From positions 992,001 to 1,056,000 of the forward strand of contig NZ_CP107548.1 in assembly GCF_025836975.1 (NCBI RefSeq): a stretch of DNA of 64,000 nucleotides. Direction: 5' to 3'. Positions within the stretch are counted from its first letter, which is position 1. Each line of letters begins with the position of its first letter. Origin of the DNA: Pollutimonas sp. M17 (GTDB taxonomy: Bacteria > Pseudomonadota > Gammaproteobacteria > Burkholderiales > Burkholderiaceae_B). Below are positions 19,622-30,246 of the stretch, piece by piece. The position numbers and the translations under genes are program-made. Below the pieces are notes generated by a model. That model had not been told where the DNA came from. It searched no databases and saw only the letters and a list, made by a program, of their open reading frames with translations.

Positions 19622-19650
19622 GGCGTGCTCATGGTAATAAGTTCATCACC

Positions 19651-19740
19651 ATTCTAGGGAGCAAGCCACCGCGCGCGAACGACAAGATTATTATTTCTAT
19701 ATCGCTTATAAGTTTATTCGCACCGGTATTTATATGCTTT
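19651..19740 (-). promoter_or_regulatory. probable CysB-dependent promoter of cysJIG
   Basis: On the minus strand TTCGCG (19679-19674), a 17-base spacer and TAGAAT (19656-19651) form a promoter with a weak -35. Immediately upstream, about 19684-19740, is a strikingly AT-rich tract in otherwise GC-rich DNA, containing ATAAACTTATAAG. CysB-type activators bind AT-rich, TTAT/ATAA-containing sites at this distance. The CysB assignment is inferred from gene function and base composition. Confidence 0.5.
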
Positions 19741-19778
19741 TATGCATGTGAGCCCAGCCGTCCGGCAGGCTCGCAGCC

Positions 19779-20966
19779 TTAACCCGCGCCGTGATGCAGC
19801 CAGCCCTCGTGCAGCCATTCGGTCAGCATGTCCCGTTCAGCGCCACTCAGCTTGCGGGCCAGCGCATGGCTGCATGGAAGCTCGCGAGTGTCGGCCAGAT
19901 GCCGCAGCGCCGCCGTCGCGGGCGTGGCAGCCACTTCGCCGTTGATGAACAACTGCCGTCCGCGGTACATCAGGCGCGTGCAGCGATCCAGCACCAGCCT
20001 GCCGCCGGCCGGCATTCCTTCGCCCAGATCGAGGCGCTCATCGCCCGGCTCGAAATAGGCACTGGAGGGCGGCTCGGTCAGCCACTGGCCAAGAAAGCGT
20101 TCGGCCAGGGCTTCGTTGAATTTTATTTTCTCCATGGCCTTGACCGAGGCATCGACCAGGGACTGTGGAAGCTCGGCGGGATGGTCTGTGGCCGGCGTGC
20201 CGGCATCCTTGTACGTGGCCGACAGCACCGGACCCCGGATGACGGGATTGGCGTAGAGTCCGCCCGTATCGCCCAGGTTGGCCATGATCTGGTCGTTGGC
20301 CGCCTCCAGCATGCCGCAAGCCAGCGTGGCCAGCGTCGGCGCGCGAAAGCCTATGGAGATGGTCATGCAATCGCCTTCGGCCACGCCGTCGTGGGCCGCA
20401 TGCGGCGGCAGATACAGCATGTCGCCGGGTTCCAGCAGGAATTCCTGTTCGGGCCGGAAGTGCTTGAGGATCTTCAAAGGCAAACCGGGCTCCAGGGACA
20501 GGTCGTCCTGCAGGCTGATGCGCCAGCGCCGCTTGCCATGGGCCTGCAGCAGGAAGACGTCGTAGCTGTCGAAGTGCGGTCCCACGCCGCCGCCGTCCGT
20601 GGCGATACTGATCATGGCGTCATCCAGCCGCGCATCCGAGATGAAGCGGAAGCGGTGCATCAATGCCGCCGTCGCGTCGTCGTGCAGGTCCACGCTTTGC
20701 GCCAGCAAGGTCCAGCTCGGCCGGCTGGCCGGCGGCAGGCGGGAAAACGGGCCGTTCTTCATGTTCCAGCCCTGTTCGTCGCGCCAGATCAGGCGCGATT
20801 CGACTTCCTCGCGCCTGACCAGCTTGCGGATGTCGGCGATGGACAATGAGGGCTTGAAGCCGGGGATGGCCTGCCGTATGAGCAGGGGCTTGCGCTGCCA
20901 GTAATCGCGCATGAACTCCTGTGGGGTCAGTCCGCCCAGAAGCTCCAGTTTCCGATCTATGTTCAT
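19779..20966 (-). CDS. roxA: cupin/JmjC ribosomal-protein arginine hydroxylase, RoxA/YcfD type
   Basis: 395 residues. The N-terminal half is a JmjC-type 2-oxoglutarate/Fe(II) oxygenase. [20 protein letters not shown] holds the HxD metal pair and [11 protein letters not shown] the distal His. A C-terminal dimerisation/winged-helix part follows, as in E. coli YcfD, which hydroxylates an Arg of ribosomal protein L16. ATG 20966 overlaps the mutS stop by four bases, so the gene is translationally coupled to mutS. Target and benefit here are inferred from the family. Confidence 0.87.
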   Translation of the reverse strand: MNIDRKLELLGGLTPQEFMRDYWQRKPLLIRQAIPGFKPSLSIADIRKLVRREEVESRLIWRDEQGWNMKNGPFSRLPPASRPSWTLLAQSVDLHDDATAALMHRFRFISDARLDDAMISIATDGGGVGPHFDSYDVFLLQAHGKRRWRISLQDDLSLEPGLPLKILKHFRPEQEFLLEPGDMLYLPPHAAHDGVAEGDCMTISIGFRAPTLATLACGMLEAANDQIMANLGDTGGLYANPVIRGPVLSATYKDAGTPATDHPAELPQSLVDASVKAMEKIKFNEALAERFLGQWLTEPPSSAYFEPGDERLDLGEGMPAGGRLVLDRCTRLMYRGRQLFINGEVAATPATAALRHLADTRELPCSHALARKLSGAERDMLTEWLHEGWLHHGAG

Positions 20967-23584
20967 AAATGTTCGTTGCGCAGCCGGTACAGGATGTCCA
21001 GCGCTTCGCGCGGACTGAGTTGATCGGGGTCGATGGCTTCCAGCGCCGATTTCAGCGTGCTGGCGCCTCCATCGGCGTCATGGCCGCCGGCCTCATCGGC
21101 CCCGGCGCCCGCGCTGAACAGGTCCAGCTGCGGCGTGGGCGCGCCCTGCGCCTCCAGGCGCGACAGTTCGCGGCTGGCATGGCGGATGACCGCGGGCGGT
21201 ATGCCGGCGCGCTGCGCCACTTGTATGCCATAGCTGCGGCTCGCGGGGCCGGACCTGACCTCGTGCAGGAAGACGATGCCCGCCGAGGATTCGGCGGCCG
21301 CCAGGTGCACATTGGCCGCGTTCGCCGCCTCGGAAGGCAGGCGGGTGATCTCGAAATAATGGGTGGCGAACAGCGTGAGGGCCTGGTTGTGCGTCAGCAG
21401 CCTGTGCGCGATCGACCAGGCCAGCGCCAGTCCGTCATAGGTCGAGGTACCCCGGCCGATCTCATCCATCAGCACCAGGCTTTGCGGCGTGCTGGCCGAC
21501 AGGATGGCCGCGGCTTCGGTCATTTCCATCATGAAGGTGGAGCGCCCGCCGGCCAGGTCGTCGGCCGCGCCGATGCGGGTAAAGATGCGGTCTATCCGGC
21601 CGATGCGCGCCTTGCGCGCCGGCACGAAGCTGCCCATTCTGGCCAGCAGGGCGATCAGCGCGATCTGCCGCATATAGGTGGACTTGCCGCCCATATTGGG
21701 GCCCGTGATGAGCAGCATGCGGCACTGAGGACTCAACTCGCAATCGTTGGGCGTGAATTGCTCGATGCTGTGCTCGACCACGGGGTGCCGTCCGGCCTCG
21801 ATGACGATCTCGCTGCCCTCCGAAAGCTCGGGAGCGGTCCAGTCGTTCGATTGCGCATGTTCCGCCAGCGCGGCCAACGCATCGATCTCGGCCAGTGCCG
21901 CGGCGCATTGCGACAGGACGGGGGCATGGGCCGACAGCGCGTCCAGCAGGTTCTCGAACAGCCATTTTTCCCGGCTCAGGCTGCGGTCCTTGGCCGACAG
22001 CACCTTGTCTTCCCAAGTCTTGAGTTCCGGCGTGATGTAGCGCTCGGCATTTTTCAGGGTCTGGCGGCGCCGATAATCGGTGGGCACCTTGTCGGCTTGC
22101 GCCTTTGACACCTCGATGTAGAAGCCATGCACGCGATTGAACTCCACCCGCAGGGTCGTGATGCCGGTGCGTTCGCGTTCGCGCGCTTCCAGCTCGAGCA
22201 GGAATTCGCCGCTGTCGCTTGCCAGCCGGCGCAGTTCGTCCAGTTCGGCATCGTAGCCGGCGGCGATCACGCCGCCCTCGCGCACGAGCAGCGCGGGCTC
22301 GGGGTCGATGGCCTTTTGCAGCAGCGCGCCGATTTCGGGGGGGATGGCTATGCTGCGCACGAATGCGGCGAGCCGCGGCTGCGCGCCGAAGGCCGTTTCA
22401 AGATGCCCGGCGACGGCGGGCAGCAGGCCCAGCGCCTCGCGCAGGCTGGCCAGCTCGCGCGGGCGTACCGAGCGCAAGGCGATGCGTGTGGCGATGCGCT
22501 CCAGATCGGGATAGCGGTCCAGCATCCGGCGCAAGGCATCCAGAGGCGCTTGCGCGTCCAGCGCATCCCGGGCCGGCGGAGCCGTCAGGAAGGCGGCAAT
22601 GACCTGCTGCCGTTCCAGCGCGGGCGGATTGTCTTGCAGCGGATGGTGCAGCCAGCGCCGCAGCATGCGGCTGCCCATGGGCGTTGCGCAATGGTCCAGC
22701 GTGGAAAACAGGGTGGGGCTTTCTTCTCCGCTGATGGTCTCCGTCAGTTCCAGGTTCTTGCGGGTGACCGGATCCAGCACCACATACTCGCCGGCATGAT
22801 CCGCACGCAGGGTTTGTATATGGGACAGCGCCTGGGCCTGGGTGCGGCTTACGTAGCGCAGGAGGGCGCCGGCGGCGCATAGGGCCACGGGCAGATCCGC
22901 CACGCCGAAGCTGGCCAGGGAATCGACGGCGAAATGCCGCTGCAGAACGTCGCGCGCGCCATCGGCCTCGAAGTGCCAGTCGGGGATGGCGCTTACGGCC
23001 ATTCCGCCATTGGTCTCCAGGCGGGCGCCTTCCGCGCACACCAGTTCGGCCGGGCCTATGCGATGCAGCTCTGTATCCAGCATGCCGGGTGCGCATTCGG
23101 ACACCCTGAACTCGCCATTGGCCAGATTCATCCAGGCCAGCCCGGTGCGTTCCGCCCGGTTCGCGCGGGCCGTCCAGACGGCGGCGATCATGCGGTCGGC
23201 CTTGGTGGGCAGCAGGGCTTCGTCGGTCAGCGTGCCGGGCGTGACGATGCGGACGATCTGGCGCTCGACGGGCCCCTTGCTGGCGGCCGGATCGCCGATC
23301 TGCTCGCAGATCGCCACCGATTCGCCCAGCGCCACAAGCCGGGCCAAATAGCCTTCCATGGCATGGAAGGGGACGCCGGCCATGGGAATGGGCGCGCCGT
23401 TGGACGTGCCGCGCTTGGTCAGCGTGAGATTGAGCAGGCGCGCTCCGCGCTCGGCGTCGCCATAGAACATTTCATAGAAATCCCCCATGCGGTAGAACAA
23501 CAGATGCGAGCCAGCCTCGGCCTTGAGGCGCAAATACTGCTGCATCATCGGGGTGTGGTTTTCTACTTTTACACTACTGCTCAT
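20963..23584 (-). CDS. mutS: DNA mismatch repair protein MutS
   Basis: 873 residues. The N-terminal mismatch-binding domain has the Phe-X-Glu wedge in [14 protein letters not shown] (about 31-44). The C-terminal ABC-type ATPase has Walker [15 protein letters not shown], the signature region [12 protein letters not shown] and Walker [20 protein letters not shown]. It recognises base mismatches and recruits MutL. It forms a two-gene unit with the downstream oxygenase gene. A sigma-70-like promoter is visible upstream (23617-23646). Confidence 0.97.
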   Translation of the reverse strand: MSSSVKVENHTPMMQQYLRLKAEAGSHLLFYRMGDFYEMFYGDAERGARLLNLTLTKRGTSNGAPIPMAGVPFHAMEGYLARLVALGESVAICEQIGDPAASKGPVERQIVRIVTPGTLTDEALLPTKADRMIAAVWTARANRAERTGLAWMNLANGEFRVSECAPGMLDTELHRIGPAELVCAEGARLETNGGMAVSAIPDWHFEADGARDVLQRHFAVDSLASFGVADLPVALCAAGALLRYVSRTQAQALSHIQTLRADHAGEYVVLDPVTRKNLELTETISGEESPTLFSTLDHCATPMGSRMLRRWLHHPLQDNPPALERQQVIAAFLTAPPARDALDAQAPLDALRRMLDRYPDLERIATRIALRSVRPRELASLREALGLLPAVAGHLETAFGAQPRLAAFVRSIAIPPEIGALLQKAIDPEPALLVREGGVIAAGYDAELDELRRLASDSGEFLLELEARERERTGITTLRVEFNRVHGFYIEVSKAQADKVPTDYRRRQTLKNAERYITPELKTWEDKVLSAKDRSLSREKWLFENLLDALSAHAPVLSQCAAALAEIDALAALAEHAQSNDWTAPELSEGSEIVIEAGRHPVVEHSIEQFTPNDCELSPQCRMLLITGPNMGGKSTYMRQIALIALLARMGSFVPARKARIGRIDRIFTRIGAADDLAGGRSTFMMEMTEAAAILSASTPQSLVLMDEIGRGTSTYDGLALAWSIAHRLLTHNQALTLFATHYFEITRLPSEAANAANVHLAAAESSAGIVFLHEVRSGPASRSYGIQVAQRAGIPPAVIRHASRELSRLEAQGAPTPQLDLFSAGAGADEAGGHDADGGASTLKSALEAIDPDQLSPREALDILYRLRNEHL

Positions 23585-23616
23585 TGTTTGCCAGAATTTC
23601 GGTAAGTATCTTGATA

Positions 23617-23646
23617 TTTATATGGAAGTTGATGTGTGGGCTGCAA
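23617..23646 (-). promoter_or_regulatory. candidate sigma-70 promoter of mutS
   Basis: TTGCAG (23646-23641), an 18-base spacer and TATAAA (23622-23617) on the minus strand, about 33 bases before the mutS ATG. Both hexamers match the consensus at four or five of six positions. Confidence 0.5.
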
Positions 23647-23787
23647 AAAGCGCGCCTCAACGAAGCTGTGCCACAGTCCATTGTGGCATTGTTGACGAGG
23701 CTTTGGCACGAATTGCGGCGCATGGCCGGTGCCGCCGCTCAGGCATGGAAGATTGCAGTATAGCGTCGGGCCGGAGGCGATTTGTTT

Positions 23788-23802
23788 GGGGCTTCAAGCC
23801 CC
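23788..23802. terminator. GGGGC/GCCCC hairpin after the DsbB-like gene
   Basis: GGGGC-TTCAA-GCCCC lies 8 bases beyond the end of the DsbB-like gene. On the plus strand it is followed by TTTGTT; on the minus strand by AAACAAAT. It may stop readthrough toward mutS, but the stem is short. Confidence 0.4.
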
Positions 23803-23810
23803 TTTGTTAT

Positions 23811-24380
23811 TCATTTAAGCAGGAAATATTCAGTCTGCCCCCAGCCTCCAAATGGATTCATCCCATGCTGAAGCGCCACCGATGCCAAATTTGCGGCGGC
23901 CATCGCAACTACGAGCGCGGCAGCGAACTTTTGAAGTTTGCTTTTTGACTGCTTGATGTCCTGTTCAGGCCACTTGGGACTTGCCAGCGCACACGTGGCC
24001 AGACTTCCAACACAATAAAAGATCAGGACGGTAAACGTAATGAATGTCCATGTGTACATGTGCAGGCCGAATATCGCGGAGCCCGTCGGCAGCGCGCCCG
24101 GATACGCCGAGATGAACATGAACAGCAGGCTGATCAGCGATCCGATCAGGGCGCTTGCGGCCGAAAGGCAATAGTTCCAGGGGTTGGCGCCAAAGTTCAG
24201 ATTGAGCAGCAGCCCCACGGAATAAAGCAGAAGGCAGATGCGGATCAAATAGCAAAGCGCGCAAGGCAGCTCGCCCAATGCCAGCTGGAAGAAGAAAGCG
24301 CCGGCCAGCATGATGCCGATGCCTGTCAGAACGGTGGCGTCGAACGTACCCAGTCTTGCATAAAGGTGCCCGGCCTTCAT
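23811..24380 (-). CDS. DsbB-like disulfide bond formation membrane protein
   Basis: 189 residues with four or five membrane segments. LGELPCALCYLIRICLLLYS has a CxxC pair placed at the end of a membrane segment followed by an Arg, as in the quinone-proximal CVLC of DsbB. A second, atypical Cys set is seen in YCVGSLATCALASPKW near the last segments. A disulfide-generating role is therefore plausible, but the second loop differs from classical DsbB. Start ATG 24380 overlaps the stop of the small upstream gene (TGATG); a GTG three bases earlier is also possible. Confidence 0.7.
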   Translation of the reverse strand: MKAGHLYARLGTFDATVLTGIGIMLAGAFFFQLALGELPCALCYLIRICLLLYSVGLLLNLNFGANPWNYCLSAASALIGSLISLLFMFISAYPGALPTGSAIFGLHMYTWTFITFTVLIFYCVGSLATCALASPKWPEQDIKQSKSKLQKFAAALVVAMAAANLASVALQHGMNPFGGWGQTEYFLLK

Positions 24381-24553
24381 CACCAGGCTCCCAGTTGGCG
24401 GAGTTCGGGCGCATGGTAGCTGCCGTGATAAAACGCCCAGGCGATGACCAGGACCGCCGCGACCGCCCAGATTCCCCTCGCTCGTTTCGGGCTGCTGAAC
24501 GTAGCGGCCATGGCAAGCAATGTGGCGAGTATAGGAAATATTCCCGCAAACAT
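24380..24553 (-). CDS. 57-residue membrane protein coupled to the DsbB-like gene
   Basis: Short gene with ATG at 24553 and a ribosome-site-like GGAG about 8 bases upstream. The product begins MFAGIFPILATLLAMAAT and has two hydrophobic segments (about 3-17 and 28-44), ending APELRQLGAW. Its stop overlaps the next start, so the two are translated together. Small two-helix proteins of this type (DUF5993-like) are known next to DsbB-like genes; the family name is from memory and should be treated as tentative. Confidence 0.6.
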   Translation of the reverse strand: MFAGIFPILATLLAMAATFSSPKRARGIWAVAAVLVIAWAFYHGSYHAPELRQLGAW

Positions 24554-24763
24554 ATGTATTCTCCAGAACGATTTCGTAGCAATTTAAACGAAATCATAAC
24601 GGAGAACGCTCCCGATCCATCTTCCACGTCCGCATGTTTACTCCTCTGCGCGTATGGATTCCAGCCATCGATGAACCGCTGCCACGCCCATGGCACGCGG
24701 CTTGCTGCCCGGCCAGACCGTTATAAGCACCGTAAGCACCTGATTCACAAGGAGGAAGTCGTA

Positions 24764-25192
24764 ATGGCCGTCATCATCGAACGCAGATATTCCGAAGCGA
24801 TTTATCCACTCCATGCCTTGCTGCTGGCTGGAACCCTTCCCCTCTTCATTGGCGCGGCGCTTTGCGATGCCGCCTACGCCTCCACCTATCAAATCCAGTG
24901 GAACAACTTCGCGTCCTGGCTCATTGCCGGCGGCCTGGTGTTTGCCGGTGTCGCATTGATCTTCGCCATTGTCGACCTGTGCCGCGCCCGTCGCCGCGCG
25001 CGAGGCATCGTGCTGTATGCGGCGTTATTGCTGGCCACCTGGGTGCTCGGCTTCCTGAATGCCTTGATGCATGCAAGGGACGCATGGGCCAGCATGCCCG
25101 CCGGCCTGGTCTTGTCGGTCATCGTGGCTCTGCTTACCTGCGCGGCAACATGGTTCGGCTTCTGCACACCACGCATCGGAGGAGCGAAATGA
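24764..25192 (+). CDS. DUF2231-type small integral membrane protein
   Basis: 142 residues with four membrane segments and short charged loops. The N-terminal IYPLHALLLAGTLPLFIGAA with a His in the first helix matches DUF2231 proteins. A near-consensus ribosome site AAGGAGGAAG precedes ATG 24764. The stop overlaps the start of the downstream lipoprotein gene (ATGA), so both are probably made together; this suggests a membrane partner (possibly electron-accepting) for the dehydrogenase-like protein. Confidence 0.75.
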   Translation: MAVIIERRYSEAIYPLHALLLAGTLPLFIGAALCDAAYASTYQIQWNNFASWLIAGGLVFAGVALIFAIVDLCRARRRARGIVLYAALLLATWVLGFLNALMHARDAWASMPAGLVLSVIVALLTCAATWFGFCTPRIGGAK

Positions 25193-26484
25193 AATACACG
25201 GGACTGCTTGCAATCTTTACGCTTTCGGCATTATTGACCGCCTGCGGCGGCGATACGGAACCCGCCCAGTACGGGGCCGCGCCCGAGCTTCCGCAGCCGC
25301 AGCGCGGCCTGCTGCCCGACATGGTCATCGCCGAGCCCGCCGAATGGGGGGACAAGCGGCCGACGGTGCCGGACGGCTACACCATCAGCGCCATCGCCAC
25401 CGACTTGAAGATCCCCCGCCAGACCCTGGTGCTGCCCAACGGAGACATCCTGGTGGCCGAGGGCCGGGGCGGCAGCGCGTCCAGCCTGAAGCCCAAGGAC
25501 GTGATCGCCGGCAAGATCAAGTCACGGGGCACCAGCCCGGTGAAGGGCGGCAATCGGCTGACCCTGCTGCGCGATGCGGACGGCGACGGCGTCTACGAGC
25601 TGTCAACGGTTTTCGCCGACAATCTGAACGCGCCTTACGGGCTTGCCTTCGTCGACGGCAAGCTCTATGTGGCCAACCAGGACGCGCTGCTGCGGTTCGA
25701 TTACCAGGAAGGGCAGACCAAGGCCGAGGGGGCGCCGGAGAAGGTCACGGACCTGCCGTCCGAAATCAATCATCACTGGACCAAGGCGCTGGCCGCCAGC
25801 GCGGACGGCCGGACGCTGTACGTGGGCATCGGTTCGAACAGCAACATCACCGAGCGCGGCATGACGGCGGAGGTCGACCGGGCCATGGTCTGGCAGGTGG
25901 ATGCCGAAAGCGGAATGCATAAGCCTTACGCCACCGGTTTGCGCAACCCCACCGCGCTGGCCATCCAGCCCGGCACGGGCCAGCTTTGGGCGGTCGTGAA
26001 CGAGCGCGACGAGATCGGCCCGAATTTGGTGCCCGATTACCTGACCGCGGTGCGCGAGGGCGGCTTCTATGGCTGGCCTTACAGTTATTGGGGCCAGAAC
26101 GTGGATGACCGCGTCCGGCCGCAGAACCCGGAAAAGGTTGCGTCGGCGATCAAGCCCGATTACAGCCTGGGCTCGCACGTGGCGGCGCTGGGCGTTTCTT
26201 TTTCAGCCCCCGCGATGGGCGAGAAATTCGCCGACGGCGTCTTCGTTGGCGAGCATGGCAGCTGGAACCGGTCGGATCCCGTTGGCTACAAGGTGGTCTT
26301 CGTCCCATTCCAGGGCGGACGCCCGGTCGGCCCCCCGATTGATTTCGTTTCGGGCTTTCGCGACAGCGACGGGACGGTTCGCGGCCGCCCGGTGGGTGTG
26401 ACCGTGGATCCGCGCGGCGCCCTCATCATTGCCGACGACCTGTCCAACACCATCTGGCGCGTCGCGCCGGCGGCAGGCCAATAG
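25189..26484 (+). CDS. sorbosone dehydrogenase-like beta-propeller lipoprotein (PQQ sugar dehydrogenase family)
   Basis: 431 residues. The lipoprotein signal ends LSALLTACGGD (lipobox Cys at about 20). The mature part is a six-bladed propeller-type sequence with repeated DGDGVYELSTVFADNLN, APYGLAFVDGKLYVA, GLRNPTALAIQPGTGQLW and FVGEHGSWNR motifs, as in soluble glucose/aldose and L-sorbosone dehydrogenases, which use PQQ. Location would be outer-membrane-anchored or periplasmic. No cytochrome gene is adjacent; the DUF2231 protein overlaps its start. Substrate unknown. Confidence 0.85.
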   Translation: MKYTGLLAIFTLSALLTACGGDTEPAQYGAAPELPQPQRGLLPDMVIAEPAEWGDKRPTVPDGYTISAIATDLKIPRQTLVLPNGDILVAEGRGGSASSLKPKDVIAGKIKSRGTSPVKGGNRLTLLRDADGDGVYELSTVFADNLNAPYGLAFVDGKLYVANQDALLRFDYQEGQTKAEGAPEKVTDLPSEINHHWTKALAASADGRTLYVGIGSNSNITERGMTAEVDRAMVWQVDAESGMHKPYATGLRNPTALAIQPGTGQLWAVVNERDEIGPNLVPDYLTAVREGGFYGWPYSYWGQNVDDRVRPQNPEKVASAIKPDYSLGSHVAALGVSFSAPAMGEKFADGVFVGEHGSWNRSDPVGYKVVFVPFQGGRPVGPPIDFVSGFRDSDGTVRGRPVGVTVDPRGALIIADDLSNTIWRVAPAAGQ

Positions 26485-26525
26485 CTACGCCACGCGCCAC
26501 CTGCGGCCTTGTCATGCCGACATGC

Positions 26526-26557
26526 CGGCGCCTGATGTTCAGGCGCCGCTTTTTTTC
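26526..26557 (+). terminator. strong Rho-independent terminator
   Basis: CGGCGCCTGA-TGT-TCAGGCGCCG (26526-26548) is a perfect 10-bp stem followed by CTTTTTTT. It ends the dehydrogenase-like transcript and overlaps the last codons of the convergent yggS. Confidence 0.9.
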
Positions 26558-27281
26558 TCCGGCCAGTAATGATCGTCGCCGTAGATGCGGCCCCCGAATA
26601 TGGCGGTGCCGATGCGCACTTCGGTGGAGCCTTCCTGGATGGCGGTCTCGAAGTCGCCGCTCATGCCCATGGAAAGCCGGGCCAGTTCGATGCCGTCGAT
26701 GGCTTCGTCCAGCATGCGGTCGCGCAACTGCCGCAGGCTGCGAAAACAGGCGCGCACGGCGTCCTGGTCGGGGGCGTTGATGGCCAGAGTCATCAGGCCG
26801 CGCACCCGCAGCGTGGGGGTTTCGCGGGCCAGGCGGCGCAGGAAGTCCGGCAACTGCTCGGGCGGCAGGCCGTACTTGCTGGGTTCCGTGGATGTCTTCA
26901 CCTGGACGAGGGCGTCGATGGCGCGGCCTTCCTGTTGCAGGCGCTTGTCCAGTGCGATGGCCAGCTCCATGCGATCCAGCGACTGGATTTCGCTTGCCAT
27001 GCGGGCGACATCCTTGGCCTTGTTGGTTTGCAGATGCCCTATCATGACCCAGTCTATGCCGCAGTCCGCCAGGGGCTCGTACTTGCTGCGGATTTCCTGG
27101 GCCTTGTTTTCGCCGAAGCGGCGCGCGCCCGCGGCCACCGCTTCCCGTATGGCGGCTTCGCCAAAGGTTTTGCTGACGGGCAGCAGGGCTACGGAGCCCG
27201 GTGTCCGGCCGGCGCCCACGGCGGCCTCGTCAATGCGCCGCAGTATCTGCGCCAGGCGCGCTGCAATGGAATTGTCTTCAG

Positions 27282-27285
<4 letters not shown>
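26539..27285 (-). CDS. YggS/PLPBP-family pyridoxal-phosphate homeostasis protein
   Basis: 248 residues, an alanine-racemase-like TIM barrel without the C-terminal domain. The PLP lysine is in [13 protein letters not shown] (about 45), with [21 protein letters not shown] and [19 protein letters not shown] (phosphate-binding region) following. The family buffers PLP and affects amino- and keto-acid pools; no enzymatic activity is established. ATG 27285 overlaps the stop of the flavin oxidoreductase gene upstream (ATGA). Confidence 0.93.
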
Positions 27286-28268
<983 letters not shown>

Positions 28269-28367
28269 GCGCGCGATATGAGTGCGGTTCTTGGAAAGCC
28301 AAGAGCAGGCACAAGGAATCGGGCCCGCTCCGTGGACGCCGCGGTCAGTGTAGGCGAAACTCGGCTT

Positions 28368-29126
28368 TCATGAAATGCCCGGCCGGTTCCCGACCCGCGC
28401 ACCCACCACCATTTCGGTGATCCAGCCGACCAGGATGGAGGTATACGCCTGCTGGCTGGTCTTCTCGCTGAGCGCATGGTCGGCGCCGTCGACCACCCGA
28501 TGCGTCAGCGAATGCGAATTACGGAATGCCGCGCGGTAGCTCATGATGGTCGCATGGGGAACCAGGTGGTCGTGTTCGGATTCGATGATCAGCACATCGC
28601 CGGTGAAGGCGGCGCAGGCGGCCAGCGCGCGGTTTTCTTCCGGTGTGACCGGGGCCCCCCGATATACGGCAAGGTCTTCCCGGTTCAGTTGGCGCTTGGG
28701 TATGTCCCATTCGGCGTCGCGGTACAGCGACGGCACGCGCAGCGACAGCCACTTGACCGGCCTCCTGGTTGTCAGGATGGCGGACAGATAGGCGCCGTAG
28801 CTGGTGCCGACCACCGCGATCGCATTGGTGTCGATGACCGGATGCTGCGCCAGCGTGTCGTAGGCCGCGATGATGTCCCGCAGGTTCTCTTCGCGGGTCA
28901 CGGTCCTTTGCCGCTCCGATCCCCGTTCATGGCCCCGCAGGTCGAAGGTCAGGCAGACGCAACCCAGGCCGGCGATGCCGCGGGCGCGATCCAGGTCGCG
29001 CTCCTGGCTTCCGCCCCAGCCGTGGACGAACAGTATTCCCGGCACTTTCGATTGCGGCGACAGGAAGGTGCCGGCGATGTGCTCATCGTTGATGACGATC
29101 TCGATGGGTTCGCTGCTAGTTCCCAT
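28368..29126 (-). CDS. alpha/beta hydrolase (dienelactone hydrolase-like)
   Basis: 252 residues, no signal peptide. HGWGGSQERDL forms the oxyanion loop, GTSYGAYLS carries the nucleophile Ser (GxSxG), IIESEHDHLVPH the acid residue region and VDGADHALS the catalytic His. The start ATG 29126 lies inside the end of the DUF3182 gene (11-base overlap), so the two are probably co-translated. The substrate (an ester or peptide) is unknown. Confidence 0.85.
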   Translation of the reverse strand: MGTSSEPIEIVINDEHIAGTFLSPQSKVPGILFVHGWGGSQERDLDRARGIAGLGCVCLTFDLRGHERGSERQRTVTREENLRDIIAAYDTLAQHPVIDTNAIAVVGTSYGAYLSAILTTRRPVKWLSLRVPSLYRDAEWDIPKRQLNREDLAVYRGAPVTPEENRALAACAAFTGDVLIIESEHDHLVPHATIMSYRAAFRNSHSLTHRVVDGADHALSEKTSQQAYTSILVGWITEMVVGARVGNRPGIS

Positions 29127-30246
29127 AAGGCGCTATCCTTATGTATTTGCTGATCGGCCCGATCTGGGGATCGATGCCACGGTATATCTCCTTGGCGCCG
29201 GATGGCGGCCGCGGGCTTGAGCCGAACAGTTCGATGGTCTGCGCGTGGACGGCGTTCAGCCTGCCGTCGCCGTGGAAGGCCTCGAGCGCCGCGATTTCGG
29301 CTCCGCTGGCTCCGCCTATCCTCCAGGACTGCTCCAGCACCCCGCAGCGGGGGGCCTTGCCCCAGCCGATCCCGCTGGCGATGTCATAGTTCCGGCGCGA
29401 TGCCAGCAGGCCGGGATAGCAGGCCGCGGCGGCTTCGTCATACACGCGGGCCTTGGAGATGGCCAGCCGCCATGGGCGGCTCAGTTCGAGTTCCAGCAAC
29501 TGGTCGAAGCCGCCGCGGACCACGGTCAGCTCCGATCCTCCGTATACCATTTCGCCCACATTGTCCTGCGTCAGGCATTGGGTGCCGACATAGCTGGCCG
29601 TCAGTCCGGCGATGCGCACCTGGCCGACGCTGAAGGTTTCGACCTCGTCCAGATTCTCTTCCAGCACCAGTCCGCACTCCGCGATGCGGCGGTTGTCCAT
29701 TTGCTCGAACAGCGCCGTCAATTCGTCCAGGGTGGATATCAGCGTCTGGCCGCGTCCGGCGGTCGCCAGCACCGGCTTGATTCGCACGGGACCTTTGCGC
29801 AGCAGCCGAATGCCCGCCCTTTGGGCGTCTCCGATGGAAAAGACCGTGATGCCTTCCAGGACGCTTTCATGGACGAGCCGGCTGAATTCATGCGACCAGC
29901 CTTCGGGAGCGAAGGCGTCCGGGCCGAGCAGCCCATGCGTGATCGCCTTGGTCGGAACGAAGGTCTGGGGAGCGACCCCGCCGAACAGGTCCTCCTCGCG
30001 GTTCACGCCCAGGCGGCGCGCCAGTTCCGTCCCGATGAGTGTATCGGTCGGGATGAGATAGACGGGGTGCTTGTACTCGACGCCCTCGCGGTAGGCGCCG
30101 CCGAACGGGGCGCCCAGTATGCCGGCTATGCGTTTGCCCAGCTCGAAGTGCACCACCCGTTCATGTTCGGGCTCCGCCTTGCGCGCCGCATAAATCAGTA
30201 CGGTTCCTGGGGCCGGAGGACGGGTCATGCCCGCAAGCATAGTCAT
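29116..30246 (-). CDS. DUF3182 family protein (ATP-grasp-like)
   Basis: 376 residues, soluble. Segments such as HPVYLIPTDTLIGTELARRL, RIKPVLATAGRGQTLIS and AECGLVLEENLDEVETFSVG resemble an ATP-grasp nucleotide-binding core, as noted for DUF3182. The start directly follows the stop of the repeat-containing gene (TGAATG, no gap), and its 3' end overlaps the hydrolase gene. An amide- or ester-bond-forming role paired with a hydrolase is a possible reading but not shown. Confidence 0.75.
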   Translation of the reverse strand: MTMLAGMTRPPAPGTVLIYAARKAEPEHERVVHFELGKRIAGILGAPFGGAYREGVEYKHPVYLIPTDTLIGTELARRLGVNREEDLFGGVAPQTFVPTKAITHGLLGPDAFAPEGWSHEFSRLVHESVLEGITVFSIGDAQRAGIRLLRKGPVRIKPVLATAGRGQTLISTLDELTALFEQMDNRRIAECGLVLEENLDEVETFSVGQVRIAGLTASYVGTQCLTQDNVGEMVYGGSELTVVRGGFDQLLELELSRPWRLAISKARVYDEAAAACYPGLLASRRNYDIASGIGWGKAPRCGVLEQSWRIGGASGAEIAALEAFHGDGRLNAVHAQTIELFGSSPRPPSGAKEIYRGIDPQIGPISKYIRIAPYGN

